Part shown: in pieces, positions 33,543-41,169 of the stretch | Layout: each line of letters starts with the position of its first letter | Numbering within the stretch: the stretch's first letter is position 1 | Assembly (NCBI GenBank): GCA_026398275.1 | Contig: JAPLTF010000025.1 | Span: forward strand, 62,001 to 126,000 | Direction of reading: 5' to 3' | DNA from: Verrucomicrobiota bacterium | Lineage (GTDB): Bacteria; Verrucomicrobiota; Verrucomicrobiia; Chthoniobacterales; Terrimicrobiaceae | DNA: 64,000 nt | Notes under the pieces: generated by a model | The model's input: the letters and a program-made list of their open reading frames with translations, nothing else | The model's database searches: none | What the model was told of the DNA's origin: nothing | Program-made: the position numbers and the translations under genes

Positions 33543-34529
33543 GTGAGCGACAAAGCACCTTGGATCACCTTTCGCCCCGAACTGCGCGTGCTGGACTGCA
33601 CGATTCGCGACGGCGGACTCATGAACAATTCCCAATTCTCCGACGAGGAGGTGAAGGCGGTCTACCACGCCTGCATCGAGGCAGGGATCGACTACATGGA
33701 GATCGGGTATAAGAACTCGCACGAGGCCTTTCCGAAATCCGAATACGGCCCGTGGCGCCACTGCGACGAGGAGGACCTGCGCCGCGTTGTCGGTGATCAC
33801 ACCTTCGAAAAGACCGGCGTCCATCTCGCCGTGATGGCTGATGCCGGAGGCAAATGCGACTGGCAGAAGGGCATCCTTCCCGCCGGCCAGAGCGTGCTCG
33901 ATATGGTCCGCGTCGCCTGCTACGCGCACCAGATTTCCGAGGCGGTCGAGATGATCCACCACTGTCACGAGCTCGGCTACGAGACCACCCTCAACATCAT
34001 GGCCATCTCCACCGTCCACGATGTCGAGATCGACCAGGTGCTCGAAATCGCGCGAGAGACCCCTGCCGGAACCGTGGTCGTCGTCGACAGCAACGGCGCG
34101 CTCTACCGCGAGCAGATCGACCACCTCGTCAACAAATACCGCAAGGCGCTCGACGGGACCGGAAAAGACGTCGGCATCCACGCCCACAACAACCTGCAGC
34201 TCGCCTTTGCCAACACCCTCGAAGCCATCATCCTCGGCTGCAACCGCGTCGATGCCACCATGATGGGGCTCGGCCGCGGCGCAGGAAACTGCCCGATGGA
34301 AATCCTCCTCAGCTTCCTGCGGAACCCGAAGTTCAAGCTGCGCCCGGTCCTGGACGTAATCCAGAAAACCATCATGCCCATGAAGCAGCGCTTCGACTGG
34401 GGCCCGAACATCCCGTATCTGATCACCGGTGCGCTCAACGCCCACCCCCGCAACGCGATCGCGTTCTGCGAGGGCGAAAAAAACGGCGACATCGTCGCCT
34501 TCTACGACAAGATGCTCAACGAGGGCTGA
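33543..34529 (+). CDS. HMGL-like aldolase (4-hydroxy-2-oxovalerate aldolase-like)
   Basis: The 328-residue TIM-barrel protein carries the DRE-TIM signature: LDCTIRDGGLMNN (catalytic Arg, Asp pair), MADAGGKCDW, VVVVDSNGAL and GIHAHNNLQLAFANTLEAI with the metal-binding HAHNN. The family includes HMG-CoA lyase, 4-hydroxy-2-oxovalerate aldolase and 2-isopropylmalate synthase. It lacks the acylating dehydrogenase partner of a meta-cleavage pathway and stands alone, so its substrate is unknown. The start is GTG 33543; the upstream ATG 33441 would add non-conserved residues. Confidence 0.83.
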   Translation: MSDKAPWITFRPELRVLDCTIRDGGLMNNSQFSDEEVKAVYHACIEAGIDYMEIGYKNSHEAFPKSEYGPWRHCDEEDLRRVVGDHTFEKTGVHLAVMADAGGKCDWQKGILPAGQSVLDMVRVACYAHQISEAVEMIHHCHELGYETTLNIMAISTVHDVEIDQVLEIARETPAGTVVVVDSNGALYREQIDHLVNKYRKALDGTGKDVGIHAHNNLQLAFANTLEAIILGCNRVDATMMGLGRGAGNCPMEILLSFLRNPKFKLRPVLDVIQKTIMPMKQRFDWGPNIPYLITGALNAHPRNAIAFCEGEKNGDIVAFYDKMLNEG

Positions 34530-34536
34530 GCCCCTG

Positions 34537-37242
34537 CTATTTTTTTCTGGAGAGGGCGCACCGCTCGAGGGCGGCGCGCAGCGTGTCGGTGCGGATGGGC
34601 TTGCTGAGGTAGTCGTTCATTCCAGCAATGCGGCAGCGCGTGGGATCTTCAGGCATGGCGTCGGCGGTGAGCGCGGTGATCCATGTGGCGTCGCCCCGGC
34701 TGCGGAGGGTGGTGGTGGCCTCGTATCCGTCCATCTCCGGCATCTGGATGTCCATCAATACAAAGTCGAAGGACTCGGAGCTGAGGCGTTCGAGGCACTG
34801 CCGGCCGTTTTCCGCCAGCTCCGGGGTGTAGCCCAGGCGCTTGAGGATTTTGGTGACGACCTTGCGATTGATCGCGTTGTCCTCGACCACGAGAATTTTC
34901 AAAGGAAATTTCGCGGCCATCGCCTCGTCGAGGAGTTTTTCCGGCGGCGGCATCGGGGAAGCCGGCTCCTCGGAGAACAGGCTGCGTAGAAGGCCAAAAA
35001 GCGATGCCCGCCGGATCGGCTTGATGAGCGATCCCTGCGTTGTCATGCCGGGCAGACCCGCGCTGCGGGTGAACGAGGGATTGATCAGCTCGACAACTTT
35101 CGGCCGGATGTCCCCGACGCACCGTGAAAGCATGGCCGCGAGCTCGTTGAGTGTGGCGGGCGGCAGGCCCCCATCCACCAGCAGAACATCCGCGGGATTC
35201 CCGGAATCCCAGCAGTCCTTCAACGACGGAGTATCCCCCGCGACCGTCACCTGCACACCCAGCGGGACAAGCAGGTCGCGCATCATCATCCGGAACGAGT
35301 TGTTGTCGTCCACAAGCAAAAGTTTTTTTCCGCGAAGGGGCCCGGGGTCGGCGCTGAGATTCCTCTCCTTGAGCTCGGCGATCGGGACAAGCACGACGAA
35401 TTCCGCGCCTTTCTGGTCCTCGCTGTGCACCGTGATCGCTCCGCCCATCAATGTCGCCAGGCGGCCGCAGATCGCCAGGCCGAGTCCGGTGCCGCCGAAC
35501 CTTCGCGTGGTGGAGGAATCGGCCTGGCTGAACGGGAGAAAAATCCCCTGCTGTTTGTGGGCGGGGATTCCGATCCCGGTATCCTTGACGGAAAGCATGA
35601 GCGCGTGTCCCTCGGGCAGCCAGCGCTTCCGCTCGAGCATGACCACCACCTCCCCGCTCATGGTGAATTTGAGGGCATTGCCGACGAGGTTGACGAGAAT
35701 CTGGCGGAAGCGGACCTCGTCTCCGCAGATCCAGTCCAGGTCCTGGTTCTCGAAGCGCGCGAGCAGCTCGATCTTCTTGTCCGCCGCCATCAGGCCATAC
35801 AGATCGAGAACCTCCTCCACGCAGTTTCTCAGGGAGAACGGCCGTTCCTCGAGAGCCAGCTTGTCCGACTCCATCTTTGAAAAATCCAGAATGTCGTCGA
35901 TGAGGTGGAGCAGGAGGTCGCCGCACTTGCAGATCGTGTCGAGATACTCCCGCTGCTCCGGGTTGATCGGCGTTTCGAGCAGCAGGTTCGCGCAGCCGAT
36001 GACACCGTTCATCGGGGTGCGGATCTCATGGCTCATGACGGCGAGGAAATCCGTCTTCGTCCGCCCGGCGGCCTCGGCGGCATCGCGGGCGGCAATCAGG
36101 TCGGCCTCGGCGGCTTTCTGCGCGGAAATGTCAAGCAGCACCCCATCGACAAAAGTCAGCTCTCCGCGGGCGTCGCGCGTCAGCACCGCCCGATCCAGCA
36201 CCCACACCGGATGGCCGTTCTTGTGGAGGCAGCGATATTCGCGGATCAACGAGGTCTCCCGGCCATCCCGGGCATTTGTCCAAGCGTCCAGCGAGGCCTC
36301 GTCCTTGGGATGGATCCTGCTTTTCCACGCATCCGGCCCGCCGGGCATCTCCTCCGGCGGGAATCCCAGGATGGCCTCGCATTCCCCGCGCCACTCCATG
36401 CGCTTCTCGTGCATGTCGTAGTGGTAGACGATCTGGCCGAGTGCGCTCACGAGCCGGCGGTTCCGCTCCTCGACGGCGAGCTTTTCCGACCGGACGCGCT
36501 GGCCGGCGGCCTCCTGTTTCCCCAGTCGGCTCCGGATGCGGAAAACCAGGATCCCCACGAGGAGGGATGCCAGGAAAACAAATACGGAGGCAAATCCAAT
36601 GGCCCACCAGATATGCCCGAGCCTGTGGACGTAATCCGCAAGGTTCAGATCCAGGCCGACAATGGCGACCGTGCGACCGCCGCTGTTTTTGATCGGAGCC
36701 ACCGCCGTGATGAAGGTTCCATATTCGTCGGTGAACGGATCCTTGCTGACATAGCCGACCCCCTGCCGGAGCGCCTCCATCTCCGCCCGGTCCTCCTCCG
36801 GCGAGCGGCTCTCGTATGGCTCCATGAGGCCCGAGGCTTCCATCTTGCGGTTGAATCCCAGACGGTCCGCGGCCGTCGCGGTATCCAGCACAAAATGGAA
36901 CTGTCCTTCCTTTTCGATGAGCGTGTAAAGGTAGGCGATTTCCGGAACGCCCTGATGGAACTGCACCAGGGGCTCGAGCGCCCGCTGGTAATCCGCGCCA
37001 CCCGCCTGCGAAGGATCGGTGAGCTTCTGGTGAAGATCCCCATCCACCAGGCCGGATGCCGATTGAGCCATCCTCAGCAGGTCGCTTCTGACGGTTTCCT
37101 TCTGGATAGAAAGCGCCTCGACCGCCAGGTAGGAAATGCCCGCCATCGCCGTGACGAAAACAACAAGCCCCACAAAAACCGCCTCGATGTGCGGGCGGAT
37201 TCCGGAAGTGGGCCGGTTGTCGGGTATGGGGTGGTTGGACAA
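34537..37242 (-). CDS. Hybrid sensor histidine kinase with two receiver domains
   Basis: The 901-residue protein has an N-terminal membrane helix (about 22-44), a periplasmic cache-like sensor (about 45-210), a second helix (about 213-235), a PAS domain with PAC (about 265-375), a HisKA dimerisation domain with phosphoacceptor His in MSHEIRTPMN (about 400), an HATPase domain (LVGNALKFTMSGEV, DTGIGIP, GGTGLGLAI) and two receivers (LLLVDDNNSFRMMM, and ILVVEDNAINRKVV with LMDIQMPEMDG). Both receivers keep their acidic pocket and Lys. No cognate response regulator or output gene is next to it, so its signal and target are unknown. Confidence 0.93.
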   Translation of the reverse strand: MSNHPIPDNRPTSGIRPHIEAVFVGLVVFVTAMAGISYLAVEALSIQKETVRSDLLRMAQSASGLVDGDLHQKLTDPSQAGGADYQRALEPLVQFHQGVPEIAYLYTLIEKEGQFHFVLDTATAADRLGFNRKMEASGLMEPYESRSPEEDRAEMEALRQGVGYVSKDPFTDEYGTFITAVAPIKNSGGRTVAIVGLDLNLADYVHRLGHIWWAIGFASVFVFLASLLVGILVFRIRSRLGKQEAAGQRVRSEKLAVEERNRRLVSALGQIVYHYDMHEKRMEWRGECEAILGFPPEEMPGGPDAWKSRIHPKDEASLDAWTNARDGRETSLIREYRCLHKNGHPVWVLDRAVLTRDARGELTFVDGVLLDISAQKAAEADLIAARDAAEAAGRTKTDFLAVMSHEIRTPMNGVIGCANLLLETPINPEQREYLDTICKCGDLLLHLIDDILDFSKMESDKLALEERPFSLRNCVEEVLDLYGLMAADKKIELLARFENQDLDWICGDEVRFRQILVNLVGNALKFTMSGEVVVMLERKRWLPEGHALMLSVKDTGIGIPAHKQQGIFLPFSQADSSTTRRFGGTGLGLAICGRLATLMGGAITVHSEDQKGAEFVVLVPIAELKERNLSADPGPLRGKKLLLVDDNNSFRMMMRDLLVPLGVQVTVAGDTPSLKDCWDSGNPADVLLVDGGLPPATLNELAAMLSRCVGDIRPKVVELINPSFTRSAGLPGMTTQGSLIKPIRRASLFGLLRSLFSEEPASPMPPPEKLLDEAMAAKFPLKILVVEDNAINRKVVTKILKRLGYTPELAENGRQCLERLSSESFDFVLMDIQMPEMDGYEATTTLRSRGDATWITALTADAMPEDPTRCRIAGMNDYLSKPIRTDTLRAALERCALSRKK

Positions 37243-37298
37243 AGCGACTGATCTTAACCCAACCGGGGCAGTTTCACAACTACCGTTGACCGCCCGGC

Positions 37299-37781
37299 TT
37301 ACGGGAAAACCGCCTTGAGCATCTTTGTGGCCGGGGCTGGCACGAACGGGCTGACATCGCCTCCGAGGCGGGCGACCTCCTTGACGATGCGCGAGCTCAG
37401 GTAGGTGTAGTCCTCCTTGGGCGTCAGGAAGACGGTTTCCAGGCGGGCTTCGAGCTTCCGGTTCATCAGCGCCATCTGGAACTCAAATTCAAAATCCGAA
37501 ACGGCGCGAAGCCCGCGGATGACGGTGAAAATCCCCCGGTCCCGCGCGAAGTCGACGAGGAGGCCGTCCAGGGAAACCACCTCGATAGCCGGGTTGTCGC
37601 AGGTGCTTTCCTTCAACATTTGGATCCGGTCCGCAACCGGAAAGAGCGGATGTTTTCCCTCGCCCGTGGCCACGGCCACAATGACCGAATCGAAAAGGTG
37701 GGCCGCCCGCGAAATGACATCCAGATGACCGAACGTCACGGGATCAAAACTTCCCGGGTAGATGGCGCCTCGCGGGGTCAT
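37299..37781 (-). CDS. coaD: Phosphopantetheine adenylyltransferase
   Basis: CoaD transfers adenylate to 4'-phosphopantetheine in the penultimate step of CoA synthesis. The 160-residue protein has the nucleotidyltransferase motif [16 protein letters not shown] and the C-terminal [19 protein letters not shown], typical of CoaD. The ATG at 37781 overlaps the guaA stop (ATGA), which decides the start over ATG 37787, so guaA-coaD form an operon. Confidence 0.96.
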   Translation of the reverse strand: MTPRGAIYPGSFDPVTFGHLDVISRAAHLFDSVIVAVATGEGKHPLFPVADRIQMLKESTCDNPAIEVVSLDGLLVDFARDRGIFTVIRGLRAVSDFEFEFQMALMNRKLEARLETVFLTPKEDYTYLSSRIVKEVARLGGDVSPFVPAPATKMLKAVFP

Positions 37782-39349
37782 TCCCACTCGATGGTTGCCG
37801 GGGGTTTGCTTGAGACGTCGTAGCAGACGCGGTTCACGCCGCTGACCTCGTTGATCACGCGCGCGGAGATGCGGCCGAGAAGCTCGTAGGGCAGGCGGAC
37901 CCAGTCGGCGGTCATCCCGTCATGGCTCTGAACAATCCGCAGGGCGATCGTGTAGTCGTAGGTCCGCTCGTCGCCCATCACCCCGACCGATCGCACCGGA
38001 AGGAGCACGGCAAACGACTGCCAGACCTTGTAATACCAGCCGGATTTTTTCATCTCCTCGAGCACGATGGCGTCGGCGTCGCGGACGATCCGGAGCCGCT
38101 CGCCTGTGATGTCCCCGAGGATCCGGACAGCGAGGCCGGGGCCGGGGAACGGCTGGCGCTGCACGATTTCCTTCGAGAGCCCGAGCTCGGCCCCGACGCG
38201 GCGGACCTCGTCCTTGAACAGCTGCCGGAGCGGCTCGACCAGCTCGAACTTCATCCGCTCGGGAAGCCCGCCGACATTGTGGTGGCTCTTGATCAGCGCG
38301 GCCGGATTTCCGGAGATCGACACGCTCTCGATGACATCCGGATACAGGGTGCCCTGTGCGAGAAAACGGTAGCTGCCGGGAGCGGACTTTTTGAGATCGC
38401 GGGCGGCGGATTCGAAGACCTTGATGAACTCGTTGCCAATGATCTTGCGCTTGCGCTCGGGATCGGTCACCCCCTTCAGCTTCGTGAGAAACTGCTTCGT
38501 CGCGTCGATGGTCCGCATGCGGATCCGAAATTCCCCGGCGAACAGCTTTTCCACGGCGGCGGCCTCGTCCTTGCGGAGCAGGCCGTTGTTGACAAAGATG
38601 CAGGTGAGCTGGTCGCCGATCGCCTTGTGGAGCAGCGCCGCAGCGACGGAGGAATCCACCCCGCCGCTGAGCCCGAGGATCACCTTCCCGTCACCGACCT
38701 GCTCCCGGATCTCGCGGCAGGTCCGGTCGATGAAGGATTCCATCGTCCACGAGGCCTTCGCCCCGCAGATCCTGTGGACAAAGTTGGCGAGGATCTCGTG
38801 CCCGCGCGGAGTGTGCACGACTTCCGGGTGGAACTGCAGCCCGTAGATGTTTCGTTTCGTGTCGCCGATCACCGCGTGGCGGGAATTTTCCGTGCGCCCG
38901 AGCGCTCGGAATCCTGCGGGCAGCTTCGTGATCTTGTCGCCGTGGCTGTTCCAGACATCGAGCTCCGCGGGAAGCTTGGAAAAGAGGGCGCAGCGGGGGT
39001 CGCCCTTCAGCTTTCCGGGCCCGTATTCGCGGCGCTCCGAGCGCTCGACTTTTCCGCCGAGCCCGTGCGCGATCAGCTGCATCCCGTAGCAGATGCCAAG
39101 CACCGGGACGCCGAGGGAATAGATTTTTCTGTCCACCTGCGGGGCCTTCTTCGCGTAGACGCTTGCGGGCCCGCCGGAGAGGATGATCCCCGACGGCTTC
39201 AGCGCACGGATGGCGGCGGCAGTCGTGTGAAAGGGGACGATCTCGGAATAGACATGGCACTCGCGGACCCGGCGCGCGATGACCTGGGTGTATTGGGAGC
39301 CGAAGTCAAGGATCAGGATTTTATCGCCCGGTGGGTTGTGGTCGCTCAT
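37778..39349 (-). CDS. guaA: GMP synthase (glutamine-hydrolysing)
   Basis: GuaA converts XMP to GMP. The 523-residue protein has an N-terminal glutamine amidotransferase domain (nucleophile Cys88 in GICYGMQL, and FHPEV for His and Glu), an ATP-PPase domain with [11 protein letters not shown] near residue 230, and the C-terminal dimerisation domain ending KPPATIEWE. Length and domain order are normal. It starts the guaA-coaD pair. Confidence 0.97.
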   Translation of the reverse strand: MSDHNPPGDKILILDFGSQYTQVIARRVRECHVYSEIVPFHTTAAAIRALKPSGIILSGGPASVYAKKAPQVDRKIYSLGVPVLGICYGMQLIAHGLGGKVERSERREYGPGKLKGDPRCALFSKLPAELDVWNSHGDKITKLPAGFRALGRTENSRHAVIGDTKRNIYGLQFHPEVVHTPRGHEILANFVHRICGAKASWTMESFIDRTCREIREQVGDGKVILGLSGGVDSSVAAALLHKAIGDQLTCIFVNNGLLRKDEAAAVEKLFAGEFRIRMRTIDATKQFLTKLKGVTDPERKRKIIGNEFIKVFESAARDLKKSAPGSYRFLAQGTLYPDVIESVSISGNPAALIKSHHNVGGLPERMKFELVEPLRQLFKDEVRRVGAELGLSKEIVQRQPFPGPGLAVRILGDITGERLRIVRDADAIVLEEMKKSGWYYKVWQSFAVLLPVRSVGVMGDERTYDYTIALRIVQSHDGMTADWVRLPYELLGRISARVINEVSGVNRVCYDVSSKPPATIEWE

Positions 39350-39409
39350 GGAAAGTGGGATGCGCGGATCGATGTCAAACGGTCACCGGCCTGCTGCTGG
39401 AATGGGAGA

Positions 39410-39586
39410 TCAGCGGTAGTCGGGACCGAAGGAATCGTGGGTCGGATTGTTGGGCACAATTTGGCCCTTCCCCTGGATGCCGTCCTGGAACTGCTGCCCG
39501 ACGCCGGCTGCGCTCGAGTCCGCAACCGAACAGGCACTCAAAGTCAGGATCAAAACCGCGCTGAAGAACAAGATGACGCCTTTCAT
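39410..39586 (-). CDS. Small predicted lipoprotein, unknown function
   Basis: The 58-residue product starts MKGVILFFSAVLILTLSAC: a signal sequence with a lipobox ending in LSAC, then a short Gly/Gln/Asn-rich tail (GVGQQFQDGIQGKGQIVPNN). ATG 39586 is chosen over the longer frame at 39625 because it gives the lipoprotein leader. It is divergent from aat across 28 bases and upstream of guaA. Function is unknown. Confidence 0.7.
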   Translation of the reverse strand: MKGVILFFSAVLILTLSACSVADSSAAGVGQQFQDGIQGKGQIVPNNPTHDSFGPDYR

Positions 39587-39614
39587 CCGGCGAAGAATAA
39601 TGATTTGTTCGGGT

Positions 39615-40268
39615 ATGGCAAACATGATTCCACAGGAAACCCTGTTGGGATTTTACCGGCAGGGAGTTTTTCCGATGGCCGGGCCGGACGGGCTCCGGCT
39701 TTTCTCGCCGGATCCGCGGGGGATCATCCCCATCGGGGGATTTCATGTCCCCCACGGGACGCGGCGGGCATGGAAGGAAATGGATTGGGAACTGCGCGTG
39801 GATTCGTGCTTTCCGGAGGTCATGCTGGCGTGCGCGGAGCGTGAGGAGACGTGGATCGACGAGACGATTTTCCGGAGCTACCTCGCCCTGCACGAATCCG
39901 GCTGCGCCCACTCCGTCGAGATCTGGTGCGACGGCCGGCTGGCAGGAGGCCTCTACGGGGTCCGGATCGGCGCGGCATTTTTCGGGGAGTCGATGTTCCA
40001 CCGTGTCACGAACGCCTCGAAGATCGCGCTGTGCTGCCTGGTCGCCCTGCTGAGAAAAGGCGGCTTCCAGCTCCTGGACACCCAATGGGTCACCCCGCAC
40101 CTCGCGGGCTTCGGGGCCGTCGAAATCCCCCGCCCGGTTTACATGCGGATGCTGGCCGGCGCGGTCGCCCGCCAGACGGATTTCCAGGACGCGACGCTGC
40201 CGCGAGCGGTGCTCGACCGCCTTCTCAAATCCGGAGCGCGCGCTTTGGACGGGATCCCCCGGGCCTGA
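39615..40268 (+). CDS. aat: Leucyl/phenylalanyl-tRNA-protein transferase
   Basis: Aat adds Leu or Phe to proteins with basic N-termini, marking them for ClpS-ClpAP. The 217-residue protein has GVFPMAGPDGLRLFSPDPRGIIP in substance, then WIDETIFRSYLALHESGCAHSVEIW and GGLYGVRIGAAFFGESMFHRVTNASKIALCCL in substance, all family marks. ATG 39615 and 39624 are close alternatives. It is divergent from the small lipoprotein gene. Confidence 0.95.
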   Translation: MANMIPQETLLGFYRQGVFPMAGPDGLRLFSPDPRGIIPIGGFHVPHGTRRAWKEMDWELRVDSCFPEVMLACAEREETWIDETIFRSYLALHESGCAHSVEIWCDGRLAGGLYGVRIGAAFFGESMFHRVTNASKIALCCLVALLRKGGFQLLDTQWVTPHLAGFGAVEIPRPVYMRMLAGAVARQTDFQDATLPRAVLDRLLKSGARALDGIPRA

Positions 40269-40277
40269 CGCGGCGGC

Positions 40278-40718
40278 CTACGCCTCCCGGCCGGTGAGTT
40301 CCCTATAGAACCTGCGCACGGCCTCCTCGGCGGCTTCCCCGGGGGTGAGCGCCGCAATTTTCTCCTGCCCGCCCGGGCCGGCGAGCCACGCGCGGGTTCG
40401 CTCCAAGGCTGCCTTCTCCGGTGCCGGCACGATCTGGCTGGCGGGTTTGATGTCCGGACGCTTGGAAACGACCGGCAGGGAGGTTTCGGGGGCGGACGGT
40501 TTCGCGGTTCCACCGCCGAGCCACTCCTGCAGCTCGGGCAGGATTTCGGCCGGCGTCTGGAACCGCTGCCAGGCCCGGTCCTCGCGCTCCGGATCGAGGG
40601 ATTCGATGAACTCGTTCGCGAGGTGGAACGATGTGTTGGCGTGGATGAATTCCCTGCACCGGTCGCTGTGCATCTTGATCCGGCCCTTGGTCCCTGTGCT
40701 GTATTTTCGCGGTTCCAT
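40278..40718 (-). CDS. Conserved hypothetical protein
   Basis: The 146-residue product starts MEPRKYSTGTKGRIKMHSDRC and contains FIHANTSFHLANEFIESLDPERED in part, an acidic-helical middle, and a C-terminal helix ending AVRRFYRELTGREA. No family is recognised. The even codon pattern and a start preceded by a conserved-looking run support a real gene. It converges on aat and has no close neighbour on its left for 450 bases. Confidence 0.65.
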   Translation of the reverse strand: MEPRKYSTGTKGRIKMHSDRCREFIHANTSFHLANEFIESLDPEREDRAWQRFQTPAEILPELQEWLGGGTAKPSAPETSLPVVSKRPDIKPASQIVPAPEKAALERTRAWLAGPGGQEKIAALTPGEAAEEAVRRFYRELTGREA

Positions 40719-41169
40719 TTGCAGCAAGTGTCGTTTCAGCCGCAGGGTTCGTCCAACCCTTTCGCGCGTTCCAAACGGGTGCGGCCCGGCTCGGGCCGCC
40801 CCCGCAGGCGGTACACTTCAATGTTGAAGATTTCCTGTCATGTCCGAGGCGCTCCGGGCTGCGGTCGAATCAGGCCGGCCGCGGCGCTGGATGGCGGGAC
40901 GGCGGACTTGGCAGCAGAGGAGGCAGCAAATCCCATCGCGCCTTGCGGCTGCGCCGGTGCGCCGGGAGTGGATTGCGGCATGGGCCTGCCGGCGACAACC
41001 GACGGAGATCGGGGAAGCGGAGGTGTATTCGTGCTTGCGGATAAAGTTCTCGGGACAGCTGCGTGTGCCGGACCGGGGGATTTTTCACTCCCGGCGACAG
41101 TCTGCCGCCCGTGTCCCATTGCAAAAAAATCCGGCCTTGAGGAATTTGCCGGCCAAAATCCGCAGACCG
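40719..41169. other. Intergenic stretch with no confident gene
   Basis: This 451-base gap between the hypothetical gene and the subtilase gene shows no RNA gene, terminator or clear promoter. A Pro/Ser/Ala-rich open frame on the minus strand (about 40838-41119, 93 residues) has composition like the linker of the neighbouring subtilase, but it has no recognisable domain, so it is not called as a gene. Confidence 0.5.

Noticed and set aside
35130-35340. First receiver of the hybrid kinase as degenerate
   Set aside because: The acidic pair, the Asp in LLVDGG and the Lys in SLIKPI are present, so it is not clearly inactive.
40838-41119. Pro/Ser/Ala-rich open frame on the minus strand before the subtilase
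   Set aside because: No domain, no ribosome-binding site and composition like a low-complexity linker; kept only as a gap note.
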